Shown here: positions 17,422 through 25,789 of the stretch, in pieces
Layout of the letters: each line of letters begins with the position of its first letter
Position numbering within the stretch: position 1 is the stretch's first letter
From: JAOUGY01 sp963785075
GTDB lineage: Bacteria > Actinomycetota > Acidimicrobiia > Spongiisociales > ZC4RG35
DNA: 64,000 nt
NCBI GenBank assembly: GCA_963785075.1
Contig: CAWATW010000008.1
Location: 62,001 to 126,000 of the forward strand
Direction of reading: 5' to 3'
Program-made: the position numbers and the translations under genes
The notes under the pieces: generated by a model
Database searches by the model: none
What the model was told of the DNA's origin: nothing
What the model saw: the letters and a program-made list of their open reading frames with translations, nothing else

Positions 17422-19197
17422 ATGAGGCAGTTGGCGTCGCACACAGCGGCAGCGGTCGCCGCACTCGTCCTGGTCGTTGTGCCGGTCGGAACCGCGAACG
17501 CCGCCGGGCCCGATTCCGGGTTCGGTGTCGACGGTGTCGTCGTGTTCGAGTCAGAGACGATGGGCTTCACGGTGTGGGCGACGATCATCGATCGGGACGG
17601 GGACACATGGGTGGGCGGTAGCACCTACGACGGGTCGGATACCCTCGGCTTGCCGTGGCTCGTACAGCTGGCATCCGACGGGACGGTGATCACCGAGGTC
17701 ACCGACAGCCGAATCTCTGACGCGATGGTCGTGGTCGAAGCGATCACCGAGGACCGACGCGGCCGCATCGTGGTCGCAGGTTCCGGGCCCGACTTCTCCG
17801 CTCCCCCGGTGCTCGCACGACTCGAGCCCGACGGAACGCTCGACGAGGCGTTCGGCAACGGCGGGCTGGTCACCGGCTTTCCCTTCCCCGAACTGCACGG
17901 CTCGCCCACGATCATGTTCGACGGCGACACGATCCTCGTGGCCGCCAATGGCACCGATTCGGACAATGACGGGCTGGTAGTCGTGGCCCTCGACGACACA
18001 GGCGCCGTCGCCGACGACCGATTCACCGACGGGATCTTCACCGAGGTGGCGCCACTCCCCGACCTCGTGTTTTACGCGGTTGCGTGGTGGACCCTGCCGG
18101 AAGGGACGATCCGGGCGATCATGGCGATCGAAGAGGGCAGTGAACGCCTGGCAGTGGTCGACATCACCGACGATGCGGTGATCGAGCGATCCTCGGTCCC
18201 GACATCGGTGGCGGACACCATTCCCACACAGCCGCTCTCTGATCGCGACGGCTCGGCCGTCTTCGGCTCCGTCGCATACTCATCGGCCACGGTGGTCACC
18301 CAGCTCGACCTGCACCGGGTGGATGCCGACGGCGACATCGTCGCAGGCTTTGCCGACTCGCCCCAGCTTCCGGATTCGGGTCGAGACGTGGGCTACAGCG
18401 TGCCGCTGCGGTCTGGCGGATTCGCCCTGGTTTCCACGTTCTCCACCGGTTCCGTGTTCGGACTGCTCGAGATCGTGACGTTCGACCCGCTCGGGTTCGG
18501 CGCAAGCCCGTTCGTGGACCCGATCGGCTGGGACGACCTCATGGTGGTCGACGGAGTGGACACCGATCCCCGCTCGGGGGCGCTGATCGTGACCGGAACA
18601 GAGACACTTGGAAACGGTCGCGTGCCAGACCTCCCGAACGCGATCGTCGCCCGATTCCTCACCGATGACTCCGGGCGCTTCGTCGACGACGACGCATCGG
18701 TCCATGAGGACGACATCGCCGAACTGGCGTCACGGGGGATCACGACCGGCTGCAACCCGCCCGAGAGCTCACTCTTCTGCCCCGACGACGCCGTCACCCG
18801 AGCACAAATGGCCAGCTTCCTGATCCGAACCTTCGATGTGCCTCCGTCCGAAGATCGGCCGTTCACCGACACGACCGGCTCGATCCACGCAGCCGACATC
18901 GCCGCACTCGCAGCGGCCGGCATCACCACCGGCTGCGCCCCCACCCTCTACTGCCCCGACGACCCGGTCACCCGAGCACAGATGGCGAGCTTCCTGGTCA
19001 GAACGCTCGGCCTTCCGCCTGCAGCGAGCTCTGCGTTCACCGACACGGCCGCCTCGATCCACGCAGCCGACATCGCGGCACTCGCAGCGGCGGGCATCAC
19101 CACCGGCTGCACCCCGACGCTCTACTGCCCCGACGACCCGGTGACCCGAGCACAGATGGCGAGCTTCCTCATCCGTGCGATGGCACCGACTCCTTGA
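17422..19197 (+). CDS. Secreted protein with C-terminal SLH-like repeats
   Basis: The 591-residue protein has a Sec signal peptide (hydrophobic stretch followed by A-N-A near residue 27) and a body of about 380 residues resembling delta-60-repeat/beta-propeller proteins (D-S-G-F-G-V-D-G-V-V-V-F; L-D-E-A-F-G-N-G-G-L). Three C-terminal SLH-like repeats follow, each with H-x-x-D-I-A-x-L-A-x-x-G-I-T-T-G-C, a second Cys in F/Y-C-P-D-D and V-T-R-A-Q-M-A-S-F-L. SLH modules bind cell-wall polymers. The paired Cys may form a disulfide in each repeat. The last two repeats are nearly identical in DNA. It converges on the rhomboid gene with nine bases between. Confidence 0.85.
   Translation: MRQLASHTAAAVAALVLVVVPVGTANAAGPDSGFGVDGVVVFESETMGFTVWATIIDRDGDTWVGGSTYDGSDTLGLPWLVQLASDGTVITEVTDSRISDAMVVVEAITEDRRGRIVVAGSGPDFSAPPVLARLEPDGTLDEAFGNGGLVTGFPFPELHGSPTIMFDGDTILVAANGTDSDNDGLVVVALDDTGAVADDRFTDGIFTEVAPLPDLVFYAVAWWTLPEGTIRAIMAIEEGSERLAVVDITDDAVIERSSVPTSVADTIPTQPLSDRDGSAVFGSVAYSSATVVTQLDLHRVDADGDIVAGFADSPQLPDSGRDVGYSVPLRSGGFALVSTFSTGSVFGLLEIVTFDPLGFGASPFVDPIGWDDLMVVDGVDTDPRSGALIVTGTETLGNGRVPDLPNAIVARFLTDDSGRFVDDDASVHEDDIAELASRGITTGCNPPESSLFCPDDAVTRAQMASFLIRTFDVPPSEDRPFTDTTGSIHAADIAALAAAGITTGCAPTLYCPDDPVTRAQMASFLVRTLGLPPAASSAFTDTAASIHAADIAALAAAGITTGCTPTLYCPDDPVTRAQMASFLIRAMAPTP
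18862..19188 (+). repeat. Two tandem 174-bp coding repeats (SLH-like units)
   Basis: The stretch beginning TTCACCGACACG at 18862 recurs at 19036, an offset of 174 bases or 58 codons, with only scattered mostly silent changes. The second copy runs to the end of the gene. A third, more diverged unit lies just upstream (about 18688-18861). The high identity points to a recent duplication or gene conversion inside the gene. Confidence 0.8.
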
Positions 19198-19206
19198 GAG
19201 CCGCTG

Positions 19207-20061
19207 TCAGAGGACCTGGGTCGACAGGATCGAAAGGCCCAGCACGGCGGCGGCCACGAGGACCCGGGCCACGGCGTTCTGTGTGATGGGCTTCCAGGTC
19301 CAGGCCCAGCCGATCACGAGCCCGGCGATGAGACCGCCCAAATGCGCCTCCCAGGCGACGTTGGGGAGGATGAACGGGACGGCGGCGTTGAGGACGAGGA
19401 GACCCCCGAGCTGGTTGAGGACCGCCTTGCCCGCTGCCGTCGAGCGTCGGCGAAGTGCCGATGCCAGCCAGGTCCCGACCAACCCGAACACCGCGCCGGA
19501 AGCTCCGACCCCTGGCGCAACCGGCCCGATGAAGTAGGCCAAGGCCGATCCACCTGCGGCGGTGGCCAGAAACAGTGCCAGAAACGACCAGCTTCCCAGC
19601 TCCCGTTCGATCTGAGGTCCCAACTGGTAGGTGATGAGCATGTTGAAGCCGACATGCAGGAGCCCGGCGTGCAGCGTCACCACGCTGATCATGCGCCACC
19701 ACTCCCCGGCTTCCACGCCTGGAGGCCACATGGCCATCGCCACGAAGAGCTCTTCCCACAACGCCGGGAACACCCAGCCGACCAGCTGAATCGCGGCGGC
19801 GACACCGATGATGGCGAAAGTGACGGGCGCGTCCCGGAACGCCGGCCGGCGCCGTGTGATCTGGCGGGCGGTGATGACCTTCTGCGGGCCGTCGCGACGC
19901 AGACACTCCGGGCAACGCTGGCCCACGGCAGCGTCGATGGAGCAGGCAGAACAGATCGGACGCCCGCACTCGGTGCACGAGAGGCCGGTGGGGCGATCCG
20001 GATGGCGGTAACAGGTGATCTCGGTGGCCGGTTCGGTCACGACGGACACGCTACCCGACAA
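19207..20061 (-). CDS. Rhomboid family intramembrane serine protease with N-terminal zinc finger
   Basis: The protein (up to 284 residues) has an N-terminal Cys/His cluster of B-box type (C-Y-R-H-P...C-x-x-C...C-S-A-C...C-P-E-C, about 17-53) followed by six or seven membrane segments. Rhomboid signatures are complete: H-A-G-L-L-H-V-G-F-N-M at 131-141, the catalytic serine in G-A-S-G (Ser188) and the catalytic histidine in A-H-L-G-G (His240). It cleaves transmembrane substrates inside the bilayer; the substrate is unknown. The longest frame starts with TTG at 20061; GTG codons at 20049 and 20040 are equally possible. Confidence 0.9.
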   Translation of the reverse strand: MSGSVSVVTEPATEITCYRHPDRPTGLSCTECGRPICSACSIDAAVGQRCPECLRRDGPQKVITARQITRRRPAFRDAPVTFAIIGVAAAIQLVGWVFPALWEELFVAMAMWPPGVEAGEWWRMISVVTLHAGLLHVGFNMLITYQLGPQIERELGSWSFLALFLATAAGGSALAYFIGPVAPGVGASGAVFGLVGTWLASALRRRSTAAGKAVLNQLGGLLVLNAAVPFILPNVAWEAHLGGLIAGLVIGWAWTWKPITQNAVARVLVAAAVLGLSILSTQVL

Positions 20062-20208
20062 CGCCGGCTACGGCGACGCACCGATTTCAGGCCGGGACGA
20101 CCCGGCGGTCACAACCACCGTCGCCACCTCCAGAATGGTGCCCTTCTCCCCTGCGATCCGGCGGTCACCACCCGATACGTTGACGGGTGGCAAAGAGATC
20201 GGAGAAAC

Positions 20209-21123
20209 ATGTCACTCGGGTACGCCGGCAATCTGTTCATCCTGGCCTTCGATCACCGCGGCAGCTTCAAGAAGAAGATGTTCGGGATCTCCGGAAGGGA
20301 GCCCACCACCGAGGAGTCGAAGAAGCTGTCAGACGCCAAGCAACTCGTGTGGGATGGCGTGCTCTCGGCAATCGACCACGGCGCCCCCATTGCATCGGTC
20401 GGTGCGTTGGTCGACGAGGAGATGGGTGCCGAGGTGGCTCGCCAAGCCAAGGCTCGCGGTGTGAAGCTGGCGATGCCCGTGGAGGCGTCGGGCAAAGACG
20501 TGTTCGACTTCGAATACGGGGAGTCATTCGGTGAGCACATCGAGGCCTTCGACCCCGACTTCGCCAAGGTGCTCGTCCGATGGAACCCCGACGACGCCCC
20601 CGAAGCGAAGCGCGAGCAAGGCGAGCGACTGCGCAAGCTGAGCGACTGGCTCCACGAGAACGGACGCAAATTCCTGTTCGAGCTGTTGGTGCCTGCGAGC
20701 GAGGCTCAACTCGCCCGGCTTGGGGGATTGACGACCGCCTATGACACCGAGGTCCGACCCGCAGCGACGCTGGAGGCGATCGAGGAGATCCAGGACGCCG
20801 GGATCGAACCCGACGTCTGGAAGATCGAGGGGCTCGATCGACGGCTGAGCTGCGAGCTCCTGGCGGAGCTGATCCGCCGGAATGGCCGTGACGGCGTCGT
20901 GGCGGTGGTCCTCGGGAGGGGGGCCGATGAGGCCAAGGTGGCGCACTGGCTCGAGATGGGGGCCGGGGTGCCCGGCTACGCCGGATTCGCCATCGGTCGC
21001 ACCATCTGGTGGGATGCGGTCGAGGGTCTCGAGGGGGGCAGGATCGGCCGGGGTGCAGCGGTGGAGCGAATCGCCGAGAAGTACCGACACTTCATCGACA
21101 CGTACACCAAGGCCGGCAACTGA
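20209..21123 (+). CDS. Stand-alone DUF2090 / IolC C-terminal-type sugar-phosphate aldolase
   Basis: The 304-residue protein matches the DUF2090 domain fused to IolC kinase in some inositol-degrading bacteria, related to 2-deoxy-5-keto-gluconate-6-phosphate aldolase. Visible motifs are [18 protein letters not shown] near the start, [33 protein letters not shown] and D-V-W-K-I-E-G-L-D. There is no kinase domain. ATG at 20209 has GGAGAAAC in front. Two phosphofructokinase genes follow on the same strand, 175 bases away. A role as an aldolase on ketose phosphates is family-based; the true substrate is not visible. Confidence 0.85.
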   Translation: MSLGYAGNLFILAFDHRGSFKKKMFGISGREPTTEESKKLSDAKQLVWDGVLSAIDHGAPIASVGALVDEEMGAEVARQAKARGVKLAMPVEASGKDVFDFEYGESFGEHIEAFDPDFAKVLVRWNPDDAPEAKREQGERLRKLSDWLHENGRKFLFELLVPASEAQLARLGGLTTAYDTEVRPAATLEAIEEIQDAGIEPDVWKIEGLDRRLSCELLAELIRRNGRDGVVAVVLGRGADEAKVAHWLEMGAGVPGYAGFAIGRTIWWDAVEGLEGGRIGRGAAVERIAEKYRHFIDTYTKAGN

Positions 21124-21298
21124 CCGAAAGCGAGTTTCGGCGGCTGATCGCAATCACCCGACGGCACATGGCGGAAGACCGGTTCGGATGTGCCCCGGCG
21201 GGTTCGGCGGCGGGGCCAAGAGATTCCCGGTCCGGCGCGCTTCTCGGCAACCATTGGTTCGATTAGGGTCGGCGCCGCGCCGGCCGAAGGAGGAGTGT

Positions 21299-22447
21299 AT
21301 GCGCATTGGGATCCTCACCGGAGGTGGCGACGTCCCCGGGCTGAACCCCTGCATCAAGACGCTCGTGAATCGAGTCGAAGACCAGGGACACTCCGTTGTG
21401 GGCGTGCTTCGAGGGTGGGCGGGACTCCTCGAACACAACCCTGACGATCCGAGCTCGGCGGAACGCCACTTCCGCTCGCTCAACCATCAGGTCGTGCGCA
21501 CCATCGATCGCTCCGGCGGAACGATGCTTCACACCGCTCGGACGAACCCACAACGGGTCAAGGCGGATGCCGTTCCGGGCTTTCTCGCCGATCAGGTGGA
21601 GGGTGACGGTCCCTTCGACTTCACCGACCATGTTCTGCGGGTCATCGAGGACCAGAAGATCGACGTTCTCATCCCGATCGGTGGCGACGACACGCTGTCG
21701 TATGGGATGCGCCTCCACGAAGAAGGGGTCCCGATCATCGCCATCCCGAAGACGATGGACAACGACGTGCACGGGACGGACTACTGCATCGGATTCTCGA
21801 CCGCAGTCACACGGGGTGTGGACTTCGTCACGAACCTGCGCACGAGCTCCGGTTCGCACGAGCGCATCGCAGTGGTGGAGCTGTTCGGTCGCAACTCCGG
21901 CGAGACGTCACTCATAACGGCGTATCTGTCGGGTGTGGATCGAGCGATCATCTCGGAGGTCCCATTCGACATCGACCGTCTGTGCGAGATGCTGATGCGG
22001 GACCGGGACCGCAACCCGAGCCACTACGCGATGATGACCATCTCGGAGGGGGCGACGCTCTCCGATGGCGAGATCATCGAGTTCGGGGAGGCCGACGCCT
22101 ACGGGCATCGAAAGCTGGGGGGCATCGGTGATCTCACGGCCCAGCTCATCAAGGAGAAGACCGGAGTGGGCATCATCGAACAGCGGTTGGGCTACCTGGT
22201 GCGATCGGGAAGCCCCGATTCCCTCGATCTCATGGTTGCAAGCAACTACGCGGTCATGGCCGCCGACCTCGCAATGGAGGGCGCCTCCGGTCGCATGGTC
22301 GCCCTCAGGGGCGGAACCTACACAACAGTCCCCATGTCGGTCACCAAGGAGGGCGTGAAACGAGTCGATGTCGACGAGCTGTACGACCGCGTCGAATACC
22401 GACCAAAGCTCCGCCACGTCACCGGCAAGCCCATGTTCCTGTACTGA
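21299..22447 (+). CDS. Phosphofructokinase with pyrophosphate-type signature
   Basis: This 382-residue protein is a PfkA-family 6-phosphofructokinase: [13 protein letters not shown] at the start and R-N-S-G-E-T-S-L in the sugar-phosphate site. The two positions that separate phosphoryl donors read G-G-D-D-T (128-132) and P-K-T-M-D-N-D (150-156). Asp rather than Gly in the first and Lys in the second are the established marks of pyrophosphate-dependent enzymes. A strong AAGGAGGAG precedes the ATG. It is followed after 34 bases by a second phosphofructokinase gene. The donor call is by signature, not assay. Confidence 0.88.
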   Translation: MRIGILTGGGDVPGLNPCIKTLVNRVEDQGHSVVGVLRGWAGLLEHNPDDPSSAERHFRSLNHQVVRTIDRSGGTMLHTARTNPQRVKADAVPGFLADQVEGDGPFDFTDHVLRVIEDQKIDVLIPIGGDDTLSYGMRLHEEGVPIIAIPKTMDNDVHGTDYCIGFSTAVTRGVDFVTNLRTSSGSHERIAVVELFGRNSGETSLITAYLSGVDRAIISEVPFDIDRLCEMLMRDRDRNPSHYAMMTISEGATLSDGEIIEFGEADAYGHRKLGGIGDLTAQLIKEKTGVGIIEQRLGYLVRSGSPDSLDLMVASNYAVMAADLAMEGASGRMVALRGGTYTTVPMSVTKEGVKRVDVDELYDRVEYRPKLRHVTGKPMFLY

Positions 22448-22481
22448 TGAACGGTCCATCCCACGGCGACAAGGAGTACTC

Positions 22482-23507
22482 ATGAGCGTCATCGGCATAC
22501 TCACCGCAGGCGGTGACTGCCCGGGGCTGAACGCCGTGATCCGCGCCGTGGTCACACGAAGCGTCAGCACGCACGACAACGAGGTGGTCGGCATCCTCAA
22601 CGGTTGGGAAGGGCTCATGACGGGCCACACCCGCCCTCTCGACCGCGATGACGTGCGGGGGATCGTTGCCAAGGGAGGCACCATTCTGGGCACCTCCCGG
22701 CTCGACCCCTACATTCACGGTGACGGCTATGCGGGCGTGAACCGCACCATGCGGGCAAACGACATCGACACCGTCGTGGTGATCGGGGGTGACGGCACGC
22801 TTCGCTCGGCACTACGCCTCGCGGACGAGGGCCTGCCGGTGATCGGCGTCCCGAAGACGATCGACAACGACATCGCCGCCACCGATGTCACGTTTGGCTT
22901 CAACACCGCCGTCGAGATCGCCACCGAAGCGATCGACCGGATCACCACCACGGCCGAGGCGCACAACCGGATCATGCTCGTAGAGGTGATGGGGCGGACC
23001 AAGGGATGGATCGCCACCCATGCCACGATCGCCGCCGGCGCCGACGCCCTGCTCATCCCCGAGATCCCCTACGACCTCGATGAGGTCGCCAAGATCATCA
23101 AGAGCCGGCACCGCAAGGGCCACCGATACTCGATCGTGGTCGTGTCCGAGGGTGTCGAGCCGCCCGACGAGGCTCTGATGCCAGAACAGGTGGACGCCTT
23201 CGGCTTCAAACGCCTCGGTGGAGTGACGTATCAGATCGCCCCGGTTCTGGAGCGTCTGACCGGCTTCGAGACCAGAGTCACCGTATTGGGCCATCTCCAG
23301 CGAGGAGGAACGCCCAGCGCCTTCGACCGGGTTCTCGGGACCCGATTCGGGGTGGCTGCGGCAGATCTCGCGGCATCGGGGCAGACCGGCGTGATGGTGG
23401 CCGCCAAGGGCACCGAGATGATCCCCGTGCCGCTGGCCGATGCGTGCGAGGAGATCCGAGGGGTCGACGAAGGGCTGTTCGACACCGCGGCGACCTTCTT
23501 CGGCTGA
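22482..23507 (+). CDS. pfkA: 6-phosphofructokinase with ATP-type signature (group III)
   Basis: The 341-residue protein phosphorylates fructose 6-phosphate in glycolysis. It opens G-I-L-T-A-G-G-D-C-P-G-L-N-A-V-I-R and carries G-G-D-G-T (102-106) and P-K-T-I-D-N-D (124-130), with V-E-V-M-G-R-T-K-G-W-I-A and G-H-L-Q-R-G-G-T-P-S-A-F-D-R further on. Gly in the first motif marks ATP use, and Lys in the second places it with group III enzymes common in actinobacteria. AAGGAG precedes the ATG at 22482. Together with the upstream gene it forms a tandem pair with different predicted phosphoryl donors. Confidence 0.92.
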   Translation: MSVIGILTAGGDCPGLNAVIRAVVTRSVSTHDNEVVGILNGWEGLMTGHTRPLDRDDVRGIVAKGGTILGTSRLDPYIHGDGYAGVNRTMRANDIDTVVVIGGDGTLRSALRLADEGLPVIGVPKTIDNDIAATDVTFGFNTAVEIATEAIDRITTTAEAHNRIMLVEVMGRTKGWIATHATIAAGADALLIPEIPYDLDEVAKIIKSRHRKGHRYSIVVVSEGVEPPDEALMPEQVDAFGFKRLGGVTYQIAPVLERLTGFETRVTVLGHLQRGGTPSAFDRVLGTRFGVAAADLAASGQTGVMVAAKGTEMIPVPLADACEEIRGVDEGLFDTAATFFG

Positions 23508-23514
23508 GCCCACG

Positions 23515-23526
23515 CCCCCCCCCCCC
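23515..23526. repeat. Homopolymeric tract of about 12 C
   Basis: A run of about twelve cytosines lies in the 37-base gap between the convergent pfkA and pseudouridine synthase genes. TGAGCC on its left (23505-23510) and GGCTCA on its right (23530-23535) can pair around it. The exact length may be unreliable in sequencing. Confidence 0.6.
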
Positions 23527-23544
23527 GATCGGCTCAGACGCGGC

Positions 23545-24450
23545 CTAGTCGGGCGGACCGAGCCGGGCGACCACCTCGGCGAGGTCTGCGGCCAGCGGGC
23601 TCGTCACCTGCAGCTCCTCGCCCGTGATCGGGTGCTCGAACGACAGCTCGGCGGCATGGAGGAACACCCGTGGGGAATCCACCCTCGTCGGCTTGCCGTA
23701 CCACCGGTCGCCGATCACGGGATGACCGATGGACGTCAGGTGCACCCGGATCTGGTGGGTACGCCCTGTCTCGAGCGTGACCTCCAACATCGATACTTCC
23801 CACCCGGACCATTGCGCCGTCCGCCGATAGTGGGTCTTGGCCGGTTTCCCGAACGGCGACACGACACGACGCTTGGGACGACTCGGATCGGGCCCGACCG
23901 GAGCATCGATCGTGCCCCGTGGTGCGTCGAACATCCCATCGACCAGGGCCGTGTATCCACGATGCACCGACCTTCGTTTGATCATCTCGGTGAGCAGCTC
24001 GTGGACCTCGGTCGTGAGCGCCACCACCATCAATCCCGACGTGTCACGGTCGAGGCGATGCACGATCCCCCAGCGAGGATCCTCTCCGACACCTCGAATC
24101 GAGGGATATCGATACAGCAACCCGGCTGCCAGTGTGCCGGCATTTCGGCCTGCGCCCGGATGAACGACCATCCCCGCCGGCTTCTCCACGACGAGCAGGT
24201 GCTCGTCCTCGTAGCGGACCACGAAGTCGAGGTCTTCTGGCTCGAGGATGTCGCCCTGATCCGGCACCTCGAATTCGAGGACGGCGCCGCTCTCGAGCCG
24301 ATCTCGAGCAGACACCGGCAGGCCTCCGCTCGTCACCGCGCCGTCGTCGACCAGCGTTCTGGCCAATGAGCGACTCAGTCCACCGAGCACGGCGACGATC
24401 TTGTCGGTGCGCTCGCCCGCCAGGTCGTCGGGCACCGTGTGCGACGCCAT
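23545..24450 (-). CDS. rluD: RluA-family 23S rRNA pseudouridine synthase (RluD type)
   Basis: The 301-residue protein has an N-terminal S4 RNA-binding domain (K-I-V-A-V-L-G-G-L-S-R-S-L-A-R) and a pseudouridine synthase domain with the catalytic motif H-R-L-D-R-D-T-S-G-L-M-V (catalytic Asp in R-L-D-R), then G-R-T-H-Q-I-R-V-H. The gene following lspA in actinobacteria is of this type; RluD modifies helix 69 of 23S rRNA, but site specificity here is inference. ATG at 24450 overlaps the lspA stop by one base (TGATG). Confidence 0.9.
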   Translation of the reverse strand: MASHTVPDDLAGERTDKIVAVLGGLSRSLARTLVDDGAVTSGGLPVSARDRLESGAVLEFEVPDQGDILEPEDLDFVVRYEDEHLLVVEKPAGMVVHPGAGRNAGTLAAGLLYRYPSIRGVGEDPRWGIVHRLDRDTSGLMVVALTTEVHELLTEMIKRRSVHRGYTALVDGMFDAPRGTIDAPVGPDPSRPKRRVVSPFGKPAKTHYRRTAQWSGWEVSMLEVTLETGRTHQIRVHLTSIGHPVIGDRWYGKPTRVDSPRVFLHAAELSFEHPITGEELQVTSPLAADLAEVVARLGPPD

Positions 24451-24938
24451 CAGGCCTCGGTTTCGTCGCCGTGGCGCAGACCGGCGACGAACAGCAGGAC
24501 CACCGCAATGGTGATCGAGGAATCGGCGATGTTGAAGATCGGAAAGTTCGGGAACCGGATCCAGTCGATGACATGACCGTCCAGCAGTCCCGGGCCGCGC
24601 GCGATTCGATCGATGAGGTTTCCGACAGCGCCTCCCATGACCATGCCGAATGCGATCACCTCCACCCGGGGCCGAGTCGTACGGAGCGCTCCGAGGATCA
24701 CGGCGACGGCCACGACGGCGGCGACTCCGAACAGCGAACCGCCGTTCTGGAAGATCGAAAACGCCGCACCCGGGTTTTCCCCGTAGGTGAACCACAGAAC
24801 GCCCGGAATTACGGACACCGGGCCGTCGACGAAGGAGATGGCGGCGATGCGTTTTGTGATCAGGTCGAGTACGACGACAGCAACGGCGATGGCCAGCGCT
24901 GTGGCGTATTGCCTGGTCAGCTTCTCTTGGACGCGCAC
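24450..24938 (-). CDS. lspA: Lipoprotein signal peptidase LspA
   Basis: LspA is the aspartic protease in the cytoplasmic membrane that removes signal peptides from prolipoproteins. Four membrane segments are visible, with G-E-N-P-G-A-A-F-S near the first periplasmic loop and the two catalytic aspartates in G-N-L-I-D-R-I and F-N-I-A-D-S-S-I. I give GTG at 24938 as start (162 residues, normal length, overlapping the dksA-type gene by 22 bases). GTG at 24947 or an upstream ATG at 25001 are possible; none has a clear ribosome site. Confidence 0.93.
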   Translation of the reverse strand: MRVQEKLTRQYATALAIAVAVVVLDLITKRIAAISFVDGPVSVIPGVLWFTYGENPGAAFSIFQNGGSLFGVAAVVAVAVILGALRTTRPRVEVIAFGMVMGGAVGNLIDRIARGPGLLDGHVIDWIRFPNFPIFNIADSSITIAVVLLFVAGLRHGDETEA

Positions 24939-25291
24939 GTCACGCACATGGTGGCGTACGGCAACACCTCGAGCCGGGCGATCGGAATCTCCGAACCGCA
25001 CACCTCACAGATGCCATAGGAGCCGTCGTCGACTCTCTCGAGTGCCCGCTCGACCTTGTGGAGGAGGTCCACGGAGTTGCGCTCGATCGACAGCTCCTTC
25101 TCGTACTCGAACTTCATCGAGCCGGCTTCTGCGCTCCCGGGATCAGGGCTCCGGTCAGCGGAGGTCTCGGTGAGACGAGCTTCCTCCAACTCTTGCTCGT
25201 GCTCTTCGATGAGCTCGCTGAGGCGTTGTCGCTCGGCTTCGAGCTGAGCCTTGAACTCCTTCAGTTGTGCCTTCTTCATCGCCTTTGCCAT
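24917..25291 (-). CDS. TraR/DksA-type zinc finger protein
   Basis: The 124-residue protein has an N-terminal coiled coil (about 5-50, rich in Lys, Glu and Gln) and a C-terminal four-cysteine zinc finger C-E-V-C...C-V-T-C with the linking I-A-R-L-E-V-L-P-Y-A-T-M. DksA-type proteins bind the RNA polymerase secondary channel; actinobacterial homologues next to lspA and rluD are little studied. AGAGGTG precedes the ATG. The arrangement dksA-like, lspA, rluD is common in actinobacteria. Confidence 0.9.
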   Translation of the reverse strand: MAKAMKKAQLKEFKAQLEAERQRLSELIEEHEQELEEARLTETSADRSPDPGSAEAGSMKFEYEKELSIERNSVDLLHKVERALERVDDGSYGICEVCGSEIPIARLEVLPYATMCVTCASKRS

Positions 25292-25390
25292 ACACCTCTG
25301 CCTCTACAGGGAGCCGGGACTGTACCAACTCCTCCGAGCTACGCCAGGGCCGAACGGAGTGATCGGCCGCAAATGCGCCCTTCGGCTTGA

Positions 25391-25690
25391 ATGGATCACA
25401 TGGTCTCATGGATACGGCCGGCCGACGCGGATTGCCTCGTCACCGTGTGGGTCGTACCTGGAGCCTCGAGGACCGAGATCACGGGAGAGCACGGCGACGC
25501 TCTGAAGATCCGGATCGCTGCCCCTCCGGTGGACGGACGAGCCAACGCCGCGGTGGTGGCGCTGCTGCACCGGTTGACGGGGCGCTCCGCCAGCCTGGAG
25601 CGGGCGCCGGCTGGACGCAGAAAGGTGATCAGGCTCGAAGGCTGCACCGTGGCACATGCCGAACAGAGCCTCGCACCCCCGAGACGATGA
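25391..25690 (+). CDS. DUF167 / YggU family protein
   Basis: The 99-residue protein carries the DUF167 core: V-V-P-G-A-S-R-T-E-I-T-G, L-K-I-R-I-A-A-P-P-V-D-G-R-A-N-A-A-V and A-G-R-R-K-V-I-R-L-E-G. The function of the family is unknown. Two in-frame ATGs (25391 and 25400) could start it. It lies 99 bases upstream of ileS on the same strand. Confidence 0.85.
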   Translation: MDHMVSWIRPADADCLVTVWVVPGASRTEITGEHGDALKIRIAAPPVDGRANAAVVALLHRLTGRSASLERAPAGRRKVIRLEGCTVAHAEQSLAPPRR

Positions 25691-25789
25691 GGTGCGGACG
25701 GCTGTCCTCCGCGTTCGTCGCTTTCGGTCCAATTGAGATTTTGGCGACGGGCAGGCTCGTTACCATCGACGGCCCGTGTCTCAGGAGCG

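Noticed and set aside
21124..21266. A short open frame ([16 protein letters not shown]) after the DUF2090 gene
   Set aside because: It has no start codon at its sensible beginning (CTG only) and no ribosome site.
25691..25789. A T-box or other riboswitch before ileS
   Set aside because: Actinobacterial ileS genes often have a T-box, but I find no TGGNACC-type antiterminator sequence in the 99-base leader.
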